A stretch of 64,000 nt of DNA from Lithospermum erythrorhizon (lineage: Eukaryota; Streptophyta; Magnoliopsida; Boraginales; Boraginaceae), in contig JADFUC010000278.1 in NCBI GenBank assembly GCA_019722365.1, forward strand, positions 496,001 to 560,000. Direction: 5' to 3'. The notes under the pieces were generated by a model. That model ran no database searches, had not been told where the DNA came from, and worked only from the letters and a program-made list of their open reading frames with translations. This document shows, one piece after another, positions 34,583 through 47,300 of this stretch; within the stretch, counting starts at the first letter, position 1, and every line of letters starts with the position of its first letter. A program made the position numbers and the translations under genes.

Positions 34583-36128
34583 ATGGCTGGTGATAATGAT
34601 ATCAATTCGAATCAGGTGCTGTGGATCATTATTTCGAGTTTTTTTGTTAAATTTTTTGTTGGGTTATTGTTAATTTAGCTTATTTATGAGATTAACATAT
34701 CAGACCATGTAATTAGTTTATGTTTTACTGTTATTCTTTGAGTTTGGTGTGCATAAATTTGGGATTTTTGGGGTTCTTAAAACTAATTTGTTGTTAAAAA
34801 TTTAATCTTTAGCTTTAATTTTAGGGTTTTGAGCTGATGTAGTTTTATTTAAATTTTTGCTTATAGTAGAATGAATTAATTTGAGTTACTGATGTTAATG
34901 TATGTTGTTGGTTTTAGAGGGTTCTCTTTGATTTTCAACTTCAGTTTGTTTTTCTGTTATATCATTAGTGTCCTTATATGGGATTTCCATATAGTGTAGT
35001 AATTTTACATTTACACTAGATCAAATCAATTTTCCTCTTTAGGCTGGTTTTGTTTTTTCTTTTCCCTGCAAATGATAGTGAGCTAAACATATTTCTGTAT
35101 GCTCTGCCTTTTTCTTGCAGAGGGTGGTTCCTCTTAATACATGGATCCTTATATCTAATTTGAAGCTTGCGTATAACATGCTCCGTCGTCCTGATGGTAC
35201 ATTTAACCGAGATTTGGCTGAATTTCTAGAACGTAAGGTCTCTGCAAACACTATTCCGGTTGATGGTGTTTTCTCCTTTGATGTTCTAGACCGAACTACA
35301 AACCTCCTTAAAAGGGTGTACAGACCTGCCCAGGAAAATGAAGGACAACGGGGAATGGTTGACCTTATGAAACCTTTGAATACAACGGAAATTGTCCCCG
35401 TTATTATTTACTACCATGGTGGAAGCTTTGCTCATTCTTCAGCTAACAGTGCAATATATGATATTTTTTGCCGACGTTTGGTAAGATTATGCAATGCTGT
35501 TGTTGTATCTGTAGATTACCGTCGAGCACCTGAGTACCGATATCCTTGTGCATACGAAGATGGCTTTGCAGCTCTCAATTGGGTTCACTCGAGATCTTGG
35601 CTGCAGAGTGGCCCTGATTCTAAGGTTTATGTATACTTGGCCGGAGATAGCTCTGGCGGTAATATTGCTCACCATGTTTCTGTCACGGCAGCTGAGTTGG
35701 GAGTGGAAGTATTAGGCAATATTCTTCTCCATTCAATGTTTGGCGGGCAAGAGAGAATGGATTCAGAGAAGAAATTGGATGGGAAATACTTTGTAACTGT
35801 TCAGGACAGGGATTGGTACTGGAGAGCATTTCTACCCGAGGGTGAAGATAGAGATCATCCTGCGTGCAATATATTTGGCCCAAGGGCCCGAAGCCTTGAG
35901 GGATTAAATCTTCCAAAAAGTCTCGTTGTGGTGGCTGGTTTGGACCTTGTTCAGGATTGGCAGCTGGCATATGCCGAAGGGCTTAAAAAATCAGGGCATA
36001 AGGTGTCCGTCCTTTTTCTTAAAGAAGCGACCATCGGTTTCTATTTCCTCCCAAATAATGAGCATTTTCGATGTCTGATCGAGGAGATCAACAAATTCAT
36101 CCATCCTGACTCAGTAGATGATAACTAA
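34583..36128 (+). CDS. GID1: GID1 gibberellin receptor
   Basis: Two exons, 34583-34615 and 35121-36128, joined in phase 0, give 346 residues; Arabidopsis GID1 proteins are 344-358. The first exon encodes only MAGDNDINSNQ, the usual GID1 layout. Residues ~12-70 (RVVPLNTWILISNLKLAYN, FNRDLAEFLERKV) form the N-terminal lid that closes over gibberellin and contacts DELLA proteins. The rest is a hormone-sensitive-lipase fold: HGG oxyanion motif at 110-112, GDSSGG with Ser188, and Asp286 in GLDLVQDW. The third catalytic position is Ile316 (EATIGFYFLPNN) instead of His, the change that makes GID1 a receptor rather than an esterase. TVQDRDWYWRAFLPEGEDRD is fully family-like. Family role: a soluble nuclear/cytosolic receptor that, with bioactive GA, targets DELLA repressors to SCF-SLY1/GID2. 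Type B or A/C cannot be settled. Confidence 0.97.
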
Positions 36129-38352
36129 AGGTAGCCCATGGATAACCAGAAGCTGACGTTTTACAGTTTTTCTTGGTTGTTTTTCTCACTTGTAGCAGTA
36201 ATGGTGTGTAGCTGTCTGATTCTGTAGATTGCTTATTACGGTCATCTTCAGGGTTATATTATTATAGGTCGTCTGTGTGGATCGATTTACCTATAGTTCA
36301 TCGGTCTCGTACTGTTGGTTGATGCAGTGATGCTGAATTAGGCAATTCTGGTTTTGCATGACCATGGAGGTGTATTATTAAGTAAATGGTCTTCACATAA
36401 GTTTCATTAGGCTCTATGAACTTCTTCTGACCATGAAATAAGGTCATCATGAATTCGAGGTAGTATTGATAAAATGTCATTAGGCTTTTGGATTCAAGAT
36501 GCTTGTGTAAAGCTAATTCAGTTCATGGATGGGTGTATCCATGGTATTGTGAATCTGTAGTGTTGTTATACTTTTGGCTCTATATATAAGAAGCTTTGTT
36601 TTTAAGCTAACACCATTCGGATTCTCTCGGGCGCAGACTCTTCTTGATGCGCCTTGTTCTTTAGCTTGGGTCCTCTGTATTAATTGGTGACACGATATAT
36701 GACTATAAATATAATGCTTTGTAGTGTGTTTTGTGTAATGATAAAATCATAAAATTAGAAAGAATGAATAATCTGAAATCATTGATTGCAAGGTCTTTCT
36801 TTCTTCTCTTTTTGGCTAAAATTTTCTCCATGCTAAGTACTGATTGTCTTCTTCCATTAGACATTGATCTGTTGAGCATTATGTGAATAATAGTACTATG
36901 TTTCAATATTCTTTGTCTGTACCCCATAATGGTTAGCTTTACAACTTTAGAGGCCGACACAAAAATGTCTCAGTTGCTTTGAGAAAAATGAGGATTGTAC
37001 TTTGGTATATATCATCAATTCATCATATGCTCAATTTGGCATATATCCGAAATATCATAGGCTTTTATTAGGGATGTGTAACATTAGTGAATGACCTTGT
37101 AACTAGGAAGATCATTGTTAAAAGTTACTCCTTATAAAATACGTGGTAATTATTTTTTTTATTGTTGATGTTAATATTAAGATAAACCTGATTCCATTAT
37201 TGTCTGATAGTACTCGAAATCAATCAGGATTTTAAATATCAAACTTAATATACACTCGAAAGCAATCAGGATTTTCAATATAAAACCTAAGAAACACTAT
37301 ACACTCAAGAATACTTTTTAGGGAAAAAAACTAGTTCCAAATTGGTCGAACAATCTCCAAACCAGTTACAACCCTACAAATTGCATCCCCCACAGACCAT
37401 AGTTTAATATGGTAATATATTTCAAGATTTGTCCTGTTCTTGATTGTCATTTCTCAAAATGTTGGCTAGGGGTTGATGGGCATGAGCTGTAAACAGAACA
37501 AGATGAAGTCATAATCATGAACCAACCAAAAATATAACACAAAACTTTGTTTTGCAGTAAGCTTCATAACATCTCACTTTAAGCACCCAATCATCTTTTA
37601 TCATGACTTTGATTTGCTCATCTTCAAAGTAAAGAATCTTTAAAAATGCCATTTTATGTTAGATTCATCGATTTCTAATCACTCGGGGATAAACATAGAC
37701 TAAGATTTTATTATTCTACCTACCTATATGTCAAAAAATATTGGAAATGTTAAAACAGGATCAAAAGCTCAACAACCATAATGTAAGAAACAATGAATGA
37801 GTTGGAATATGAGCCAGAGAAACAATGCAAACTTTGAACAACATCAGCCCTCGCCAGTCGCCATTAAAGCTGTACATCAGTTCCTACATCAACATGAAGA
37901 ATTTAAGTAGAGTTTTCTACTTGGTCTACTGGAGCAGAAAGACATGACGACTCGCTATAATTAATATAATTACTCGAAATATGAAGATGCCTCACCGTAA
38001 TCTCACAAGAGCTAGATACTATTTGAAGAGACAAAAGTCGAAAACATTTTAAGAATGCACCTCTGCCTACTCTTCTTTATAAGACAAAATCATTGGCCAA
38101 TACAATAGGACCTCAGCTTATGAAAAGGTAAACTACAAGGTCACACGCATATTGACATTTATCCATGGCTGATGTAGTAGCAAACAAATAAATTAATAAA
38201 TATAACTCCAGGTACATGCTTCAAGTTAAATTTATTTAATTTACCTTTGATCTTGTATAACTCGTATCACAATCTTCAAACAAACAGCGCAATTGGGCAA
38301 CAATTTCTTCTAATTTTCTAATACTAGATGTCATCCGGACTATGCACTGCAA
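36129..38352. other. Intergenic between GID1 and the PPR gene
   Basis: GID1 and the PPR gene are convergent here, so this stretch holds two 3' UTRs (roughly 36129-36500 and 38200-38352) and about 1.7 kb of AT-rich DNA without recognised genes or repeats. ORFs of 60-85 codons at 36298-36480 and 36703-36960 look like chance. Confidence 0.5.
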
Positions 38353-41300
38353 CTACTCAAAAGGAACTCCATATCCAAGTGTGCACATGATTCCTACAAC
38401 CTGGCGAAGTCTGCTTTCCTGATCCCATTGTTTGTAGGCCTTGTACAATATCCACAAGGTTTTTTTCGAGCAACCCATATTTAATTTATTCATCTCATAG
38501 AGAACCCCCTCCATTTCAGTCAATCGCCTCTGGGATGAATACATGACCATCTTACAATGGTACAAAGATCGGTTTCTTTTCCACCCAGCAATCTCGGCTC
38601 GCTTCACAAAATCAGCAAGCCTGTCAGCAGCATTACACTTAAAATAACCACAAATTATGCTATGCATTGTATGTGATGTGGCAATGGTGGTGTTCTTTTC
38701 AAACGCTTCATTTATTGCACTCTCCATTTTCTCAACCATACATTCTTTTGCATATAAAGTAATTAACACCACATTTAACGAAGGTCTATAGTCACCTTGT
38801 GGTAACAGCATAAGCAACTTCTCCACCTTGTTAACTCTATTCACATCCAAACTCTTACAGTATGCAAATATCATACATCTAATCAATGACATTTCTTGAT
38901 CAGTAATACGATCAATCATAAGCTCAAATATCTCTTCCATCTTGTTTAACTGACCAGACAGTGAATACCCTCGAAGCATCAGCTTGTAAGTGGCAAAAGT
39001 TGGCTCGACAGAGCTGGCTTGCATGACTCGAAAAGACTTCTCCATAGAATCCCACATCCATGCCGTCACATAACCACCAATTATATTGTTGTAAGTCTTC
39101 AAATCAGGGGAGAGATTCTGGTCCCTTATCTCCCTAAGAATTTCTTCCATGCGATCTGTCAACAGCAACCTACCAAAAATAGAAATGAGGATATTGTATG
39201 TGACAATTGTTGGTCTACACACTGCATCCTTCTTCAAATCCTGGAACAATTTGTGACACTTCGAAGAAAGTCCATTATACATATACACACTCATAAGTGC
39301 GTTATAAATGCTAGTTGTTTGAAGTGCCTTATTGCGAGCCTCTTTGAAAAGTTCAACTGCAAGATCAACATTCTTCAATCTACCAGCAATAGCAATACCC
39401 TTGGCATATTCCTCTGAACTAATAAGGGCAGAGTAATCAACTTGTCTCCTTCTCCAACTTAAAACCTGAAGCATATACTTTAACTATGGATTTTTTGCTC
39501 TTTTTTCTTTCAATTTAACATAAATAAAAAAGACTAACAAACTTATGTGGATCACAAGAGTTGTAATATTCCACACCAACTAATAAAATAAACTACACAA
39601 TCTAACTCTTAAACATCCACAAACTTAGATAAGAGAAAGACCTGGAATGATAGAATAAGCAGCTGATAAATACACCTCACGAACATTAGAATTCCTTTCC
39701 ATAACAAAAACAAGCAAAATCAGCACAACCATGTTACATATCAAATCCATTGATTTCGACACTTCAACAAATGGTCAAGTCAGTTGGTTAGTTAGCATGT
39801 AGCTATAACTTAGTCTATCAAGTGGCATAAAATATTATAAACAGGCATGTGTGATTCTTCACAAGGGATCATTCATGACGAAAATACATTTCTTGGCTTT
39901 GGCTTCTCATAATATGCCATAACTGGTAGTAAACAACAAATGCATTGGTATCAAGTTAGTTAGATTATTTTACTCAATGGAAATTATAGTATACAATTGA
40001 CAAGTCGGTTAGTACTTAGTAGCACAAGGAGCTAAAAGATGGTTTAGCAACTGTTACGGAAGCCTTAGAGGGTTTAAGTGACATTCTTTACTCGTTAGCT
40101 TCGTTCAGTTAAATTATATATTAGCCCTGTTTTTGTATCACAACCACCCATATGCACGGGGTAATAAAATACATTCTACCAATTTAGCAGAATGCTATGA
40201 TATATCTTCATTTTCATACGAACCATAATAGTGAATCAAAATAAAATAATTTCCACTGCTCTCCTCTTATCTTAATTCACTTACTGATGCATACAATTCA
40301 ACAAGCAAATTCATTCCTGATGCATACAATTCAACAAGCAAATTCATTCCTGCCAACAACTTACAACTCCCTCCAATTTAATTGTCACATCTGTTTACCA
40401 AATAGTAGTAGATAGTGTCAAACCAGCTGGTTACACTACCTACACTTCTTATCTATTGTGAAGTATTAGATAGTGTTTGCATTCCACTCTTGAGTCAATT
40501 CGGAAACAGACTCCTTGTTATCACAGGGGTAACGTTGTATACTATCCGACCCCCTCCCCCCACCTAAGCAGGAGCCTCTTCGAAGGCATTGGGGGGCTTG
40601 TTAATACACTAGCATTGTTAGTTTATTGATTGCTAAATAACACAAAGACTCAGGTTTTGAATACTCTGACAAAAGCAAATATAACAATCAAAATGGAAAA
40701 AGGCACCATATCATAAAACATTGACATGGGCAATACCAATATAACAGTGGTGGAGCTAGGGGCAGTCGTCCCCTTCAAAATTGACCTCTATTATTGAAAA
40801 TTAAAACTTTACTACACATTTTCCAAAATTATTTGGTCCACCCAATAAATTTTTATATTTATCTTGTATCAATTAATTTGCCACATACATAAACATTCTA
40901 GTTCCTTCACTATCAATATTGAATAACGAGTGATTAAACATAAAACAAACAAACCTCAAGTGCCAAGATTGGTTTTTTAGCCAACTGATCTAGCAATTAT
41001 GACAGCCAAAATGGAAATAAGGCACCATATCATAAAACAGTAACATGGGCAATATCAAAACTGAAAAAAGCATTGAAAACTTAGCAATTTGTCATAAAAG
41101 AAACAAACCTCAAATGCCAAGATTGGTTTTTTAGCCAACTTATATAGCAATTATGACAATCAAAACAGAAATAATGCACCATATCATAAAACATTAACAT
41201 GGGCATTGCCAAAATTGAATGAACATTAAAAAAATGAGTAATTTTACATAAATAAAAAAACAAACCTCAAGTGCCAGGGTTGGTTTTTCATATAACTGAT

Positions 41301-41658
41301 GTAATAATTGAACAGCAGCAGAACCATCACTATACATCCTAAACAAAGGTACCCCTTTCTCTTCAAGAACCTTCTCGACCCTCTCCACGTCATCATCACC
41401 CCCCAACAAAAGCTCATCTCTCAATATCGATACTTTATTCTTAAGGTTTTTATTTGCTTTACTATCATTATATGTGAATTTTCCACTAAATAAAGCCACA
41501 ATGTTTGATGACAAGGGTTGAGGTTCCGAGGATGTTGTGGAACATTGTCGGATGAAAATGGACAATCTTTTTGGGACAGATTTTGGGAGATTTAATTGGG
41601 GGTTTGGGGAATATTTGGTGTGGAATAAAATAAAAAGTTTACACACTCGTTTATTCAT
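38353..41658 (-). CDS. P-type pentatricopeptide repeat protein, probably mitochondrial
   Basis: Exon 1 (41266-41658) and exon 2 (38353-39465) join in phase 0 across a 1.8-kb intron to give 501 residues. The start at 41658 opens a basic, Ser/Arg-rich N-terminus (MNKRVCKLFILFH, RLSIFIRQCSTTS) typical of a mitochondrial presequence. The same frame is open upstream to an ATG at 41829, which would hide the presequence behind 57 Pro-rich residues and is less likely. Exon 2 carries P-class PPR motifs of ~35 residues, for example TSIYNALMSVYMYNGLSSKC, TIVTYNILISIFGRLL, DLKTYNNIIGGYVTAWMW and TFATYKLMLRGYSLSG. No E/DYW editing domain is present. PPR proteins bind organellar RNA; the target here is unknown. 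It most resembles the Arabidopsis At2g30780 type from memory. The intron contains copies of the exon 1 end. Confidence 0.88.
40284..40352. repeat. 33-bp tandem duplication in the PPR intron
   Basis: CTGATGCATACAATTCAACA followed by AGCAAATTCATTC occurs twice in succession with period 33 and no difference. Confidence 0.95.
40660..41285 (-). repeat. ~155-bp tandem repeats in the PPR intron, copying the exon 1 splice donor
   Basis: On the plus strand, ACAAACCTCAAGTGCCAAGA with following TTGGTTTTTTAGCCAACT recurs at about 40951 and 41103 (CTCAAATGCC variant), and the true exon end is at 41261-41290. The flank CACCATATCATAAAACA...ACATGGGCAAT recurs at about 40705, 41022 and 41176. On the minus strand each unit therefore repeats the last ~25 bp of exon 1 plus the GT donor and the first ~130 bp of the intron. 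Confidence 0.88.
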
Positions 41659-43111
41659 ATTGATGTGGAAAAAATGGAGTCTTGAATCATATAATATATT
41701 TAAATGGGGTTGGTATTTAAAATGGGAGATAATTGCTCCGCCGTGTGAGGCGGCGAGAGGCGGTGGTGTGAGGTGTTTAAGGGTGAATCTGAGGGGTGGA
41801 GATGGTTTCGGCTGCGTCAGTTCAATCACAAAGCTGGTAGACGAAGGCTTTGCTGATTTTGGGCTTTACTTGATTTTACATTTTGGCCCAAAAGGCCCTG
41901 GGGTAAAGTATACTTATAACTGTTCTTGTTATCGGTCCGGTTCAGTTCGGGTATTGAGTAAAAAATTTGGACCGAAATAGACAGATAACATGAACCATAT
42001 AATTAAAATTATGGTAGGGGAAAAAGTTTAACGAGTCGTCGAGTTTGAGCTTTCACTCGACACATGAGTCGAGTCAAAATTGAATCAGGCCCATTGGGAT
42101 TCAAGCTTTTAGAGTCGGACCCGTTTTATTCTCGAGCCACGACCCAATGTCGGCTTGTTAACAAGTCTATGCTATTGCTTGCATTTGATTTTTTTTCTGT
42201 GTTAAAAATCGGCTCTTATTATTATAAGAATTCGATCTGGGACCTCATCATTTTGAGTAATATTATGTGGCCACTGAACTAATTCTACTGATTTATTGCT
42301 TGCATTTGATTGAATGTTTAGAAAATCAGTTATTTTGGTTCAGTAGTAACTTGGCCCAAAGGAACTATTCCACGAGTCACGAGATATTGTGCAAACTGCA
42401 AAGGAACATTTGTTGCAAAGGGCAAAGGCCAAAGGATGCCAATGTGCCAGGCACCATCACGTTTCATAATCTTGAAAATTGTTTTTGACCAATCTTTAAG
42501 ATTAGTCCAATTTAGCAAAGTGTTTATAGTGATATTAAATTCCAATTAAAGCCATATATAAACATGTTTTGGTTTCCTTTGTTGAGTGTTGACCGCCACA
42601 AAAGCCCAGGTACTAAAGAGCTGAGTTAAAAAAATCTAACTTCCTTGGGAATTTTAACAAAACAGGATTCTAAATTGTCAAGTCTTATGAAAGGAAAGGT
42701 GAAAGTGATCTTTAATTTAGCGTCTAATGTGATAACAATAATTTTCATTCATGTAAAAGCAACTATTAAGGACCATGCTTTGGTGAACAATAATGAGCAA
42801 CAAACGAACAAACTAATCATTTGTTGGCCAATCATTTCTGTAATTACATGTAACAAAACTCCATCAAAGCCAACAACTACAAATTTGCCCCCAACAAACT
42901 ACAATCTATAGCATGAATATGCATGCATCAGTTGCCACCTACATTTTTCTTTCTCATTATCCACAAAATAGACACTTCTTCATTACCACATCGATTACCA
43001 AAGTTTAATAAATAAAATGAATTTGTGATCTCCCCAAAAGCAAATCCAATATTTCCAATTCTAAAGTTTGATCGATTCTTGATTCCAAAGGCATCAGAAC
43101 ATGTTAATGTA
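41659..43111. other. Intergenic between the PPR and LRR genes
   Basis: The PPR promoter lies at the left (a CG-rich patch, 41735-41775, is probably in its leader or upstream ORF). No gene is seen to the right. Short ORFs at 42064-42911 have no recognisable content. The LRR 3' UTR should occupy the last ~150 bp. Confidence 0.45.
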
Positions 43112-44308
43112 TCAATTTTTTATTTCCCTCTTGTTCCACACAATGCACTGTTGAGTAGGCCTCGTCTTCTGCCTACCAGCCTTCAAAGGGCAAGGAGTCT
43201 GAACAGGAAGAACCATACAATTATACTGCAAGCACAATGAGCTACTTAATGGAATCTCAGCCGTTGGATTGATATCAATCCCAGTCAAGTAATTATGTTG
43301 AAGATAAAGTATTTGAATATTAGCCTCCAATAACCGGTTCACAAAGCTAGCCGGTACCTGACCAGAAAATTTATTATTATTCAGATACAAATTCTGAACC
43401 GTTGAAAATAGTGGCGATACTTCACCCCATAGCTTATTATAGCTTAAATCAACGGTGGGGATCATAACGTGATCAACCGGTTGAGCCGGACCGGTAAAAA
43501 AATTCCTCTGCAGCTGAAGATTAGATATCCGGAAACTAAATAACTCGCCCGGGATCGAGCCCATAAACCGGTTCGAGCCAAGATCAAGATAGTTCAACCG
43601 GTTCAGCCTCGATAGTAGCCCATCAACCGGTCCAGACAGCCGGTTCATTGATAAAGAAAGGTACCGAATAGAAGCAGGCAATGAACTTGGAGAGAGTGAA
43701 CCGGAGAGATCATTGTGCTTGAGGTCGAACCGGGTTAGACTTTGTGACACAAAATTTGGGACAGAACCTGTTAACCGGTTATGACAAAGAATAACATTTG
43801 ACAAAACCGGTAATGACCCAATACTCCATGGAATATTTCCGGACAACTGATTAAAACTAAGGTCAAGTGTCTGCAACTCCCGGAGTTGACCAAAAGTCGC
43901 CGGAATTTTCCCGGAGATAAAATTCCGGCTTATACCCAAAAACCGCAAATTTCTCAACTGTGAAAATGACTCGGGCAATGACCCGAAAACCCGGCCAGGG
44001 ACAATAGTGAATTCTGCAAGAGCCGTGAGTTTTCCTATAGACGGGTCTAAGCGTCCAGTTAGACCAGGTGAGCCAGCTCGAGGATCGCCTAAATTTAACG
44101 AAATTACTTTGTCTCCAGTGCAATAAACACCGGCAAAGTTGCATGGATCAGAAGTGAAATCCCATGAAGCGAAATAGTTTGAGCCAGCCAAATCATCAAG
44201 CCCTTTTCGAATTGATTGCAATGCCAAGAAATCTATTGGGTCTAAAATAGCATAAACATTTAAAATGGAGCTTATAAGTATGATTAAACATGCAAACTTT
44301 AACACCAT
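43112..44308 (-). CDS. Secreted leucine-rich repeat protein (LRR receptor-like, no kinase)
   Basis: A single exon of 398 residues. Residues 1-20 (MVLKFACLIILISSILNVYA) are a signal peptide. Residues 22-62 form the plant N-terminal LRR cap, with FLALQSIRKGLDDL and the paired-Cys SDPCNFAGVYC. About ten LRRs follow (~85-345), with plant-type LxxNxLSGxIP units such as LQTLDLSFNQLSGNIPWSIG and LNYLDLGSNRFMGSIP. The C-terminus is Cys-containing (SLCLQYNCMVL, TPCPL) and basic at the end. No transmembrane segment or kinase domain is present, so the product should be apoplastic or wall-associated. Proteins of this layout are known in plants, but I cannot give a specific ligand or role. The start follows a TATATATATA stretch at 44352-44361 by a normal distance. 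Nothing looks broken. Confidence 0.9.
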   Translation of the reverse strand: MVLKFACLIILISSILNVYAILDPIDFLALQSIRKGLDDLAGSNYFASWDFTSDPCNFAGVYCTGDKVISLNLGDPRAGSPGLTGRLDPSIGKLTALAEFTIVPGRVFGSLPESFSQLRNLRFLGISRNFISGKIPATFGQLRELQTLDLSFNQLSGNIPWSIGSLPVLSNVILCHNRLTGSVPNFVSQSLTRFDLKHNDLSGSLSPSSLPASIRYLSLSMNRLSGPVDGLLSRLNRLNYLDLGSNRFMGSIPGELFSFRISNLQLQRNFFTGPAQPVDHVMIPTVDLSYNKLWGEVSPLFSTVQNLYLNNNKFSGQVPASFVNRLLEANIQILYLQHNYLTGIDINPTAEIPLSSSLCLQYNCMVLPVQTPCPLKAGRQKTRPTQQCIVWNKREIKN

Positions 44309-47300
44309 TTTTGTTCGAGTGTTTGTATGTTATTGTTTAGTATTGAAACAGAGTATATATATAGGGAAATAGTGTGGTGTTTGAGAAAACTTTTCCGTGA
44401 AAGAAGTAGAGATTTCTCGTGGGATGATGTTCGTGAATGCTTTAATGGAGATAGCATCCAACTTCCAAAAAGAAGATATATAAAGATTGAATATGAAAAT
44501 CAAAAGAAAACAAACAAACAAAAGAAGTAAGCTTGAGGAATGTAGTAAGGAGCTTAGTAGTAATTAGTGGTTATAGGTATACCCAAAACAAAAATATTGG
44601 GTTTTAAAGCTTGTTGAGCACTAACTAAAAGGACTTTGAGGATCTAATTTGGCTTCCTAGAGAAGAGATAAAATGGTGTGTGGGAAGTGAAGGGTGGAGA
44701 CATGGTGACTACCAACTGTAGCTCACTTCCTCATTTCTTTAGGGGTCTTTTTCACAAATTCTAATAGTTTGACTTATGGTAATAAATATACTTTTAGTAT
44801 TCTTTTAGTAATAGGTAAATGAGTTATTTCACCCATAAAAAACAAATGATCCTTGTTTAATTAAGAAATGGAACATTTAATTATGGATGTGCACAAAATT
44901 CGAAACGAGAGTTGAACCGAAAATAACGAAAATTTGGAACCGAATAATTGGAGTTCGAACTTTGAGAGAATCGACGAGAAATAAATTCGATTAGGTTTTG
45001 CAAAACTTAAAACCGAACCAAACCGATATGTACACCCCTACATTCAATGACTGAGATTAATTTAATAATATGTTACTAAGAAAAAATTTAATATCACAAT
45101 GCTTAGCTCAGTTTGATATATAAAAATAAAAATACCAGTTAAAATAAATTGATGGAATTAGTTTGGAATACATGGAAAATCAATAATTACACACCAACTC
45201 AATATTTGTATAACATTTATGTGAGTTAAAATATCCGAATAAAAATTATTGAATGGAGGGAGTAATTACTAGTTTATGAGTTTGTGCGGGAATTACAAGG
45301 ACACGTTATTAGTAATATTTTGGCCTTTTTCTATAGGTAAGTTCGATTAATATATTTCATTTTAATTAAACTTTAATTGTTATGCGTTTTATTTTTCGAA
45401 ATTAAACTTTTTACTATTAATTATTAATTATTCATTATTCTTAAAAATATAAAATTTATATAATTTAATTTGTCTTTTAAAATAATTTTATAATACTAAT
45501 TTTTAATTTTTTTAACAATATAATTAAAAAATAATTGAAGATCAAAGATTTATTTCGATATATAAGAAATTCAATTAAAATAAATTGGAGGAATTAAATT
45601 ATAATGTTGTTTTATTGTTTTTTTTTTCCTCTTATTTTAATGTTGGGAGGTTTGGTATCTAAACGTCTGTCCGAGCCTACGTGGCGAAGTGATACCTGAG
45701 GTATGGATAAGACGTGTCATTGGTATTTGCTTGCAGAGTAACGGTGACTTGGCACGTGACCTGTTTGCCTTTCGGTCCAGCTATCTGTATGAGCAAGTTA
45801 GGTAACTAATTGAGGGAAATAAATGCCAATAAAATTTATTAGCTGTAAAGTTGGCCATTTAATTTATGACAATTTTTTTCTTTGAGAAATGAATTTTAAT
45901 TTCTCGTGGCTAGTAATATCCCTTACATTTATCACTCAAAAAATTCAATTATGTATTTTGGAATTCTTTGATAATTTACGTATTACTTAATTACACTTTT
46001 ACATACAAGAAATTCTCATCATAATTTCACTAGTAACTCGTACTCTTCATCTTACTTAAGTTGTACAATATTGCATACAAAAATTTAAATTCTCATCGTA
46101 TTGATTGATTTTACTAGTAACTCGTACTCATCATCTTATTTAATTTGTGATATTCAGTTTAAGGAATTCTTATAATATACTCATTGATTTTACTACATCA
46201 TCATGTTTCCATGAGGTTTTAATTAGGTTCCCAGCCATATTGACGTTAGAAAAGATACGTTCATAATTAATCCGACCAAGGAGCAAGCATGGAGCTAGAA
46301 AATTTATCGGTTCAAGATAAATCTCATTTATCGTTCTTGCATGACTAAATCTCAATATTCAATACTATCAAAAATAGTAATTATAAGTATTTGGTTTAAA
46401 ATTATTCATATCAGTATCCCTAATAAAAGTTATTTTAGAAATTAAAATTATAAAAAATGATAAAAATTGAATTTGCTATTGACTTACTTTTTAAAATAAA
46501 TTGGCTTTTCATAAAATTGATATTTCAGCGCAATACGTCTAAATTTATATCGCTTACTTATTTTTACGGTTATTTTTTTTCTCAAGCCTACTCAGAACTT
46601 TTACTCGCAATTATATAAAAAATAAAAATAAATAAATATTTTCATCATATACAAATATAAATTAAAAAGACATTTCATACATCCATATTTAATATATTCT
46701 TTTTATTCTTTTTAAAATTTGAAATTTTTTATCCTAAATTTCTATTGACATATTTGAAATATTTAATTTTTTTAATTTTGGGTGAATAATAAAAAAAGCA
46801 GGTTAAGAGCATACATAAAAAGTAAAATTAAGAAAAATAAAAAAAGGTTATTGAAAATGAATTTTCCTAGAGAATTGATGTGAATGATTTTAACCATAAA
46901 AATTATTCCATCAAGCCTCAAACATTTGGGTTAGAAATACTGATTTGTTTTCCATATACACAGAGTATTAACTTTCTTTGCTTTTTGTCTCTCTTTGTCC
47001 TTGCATAGAAATAACTTGGATTGGTACTATATGGCATGTGAGTGATTACATTTTTTATTTATTTTTTAAGAGGGTTTCATGGCACTCTAATTTGGGAGTC
47101 TTATTGTTGCAAATCGTCAAATCTTATAATTTTATTGGCATTAGCCTTGAACGGACGATTACGATAAAACGAGGGCATTTTTGGCATTTCATCTTTTTTT
47201 TGCAAATTAAAAAATGAAGCAAAAATCTTCATTCTTTTCATTTTTTGCGGTTATCTGCCGTTGCCGTTGGTTTCAGGATTATATTGCTGAAGAATTGAGA

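Noticed and set aside
41266..41829. Start of the PPR protein at 41829
   Set aside because: It would place 57 Pro-rich residues before a clear mitochondrial presequence; the ATG at 41658 is more consistent with targeting.
42064..42911. ORFs between the PPR and LRR genes
   Set aside because: Short, unconnected, no motifs, no splice context.
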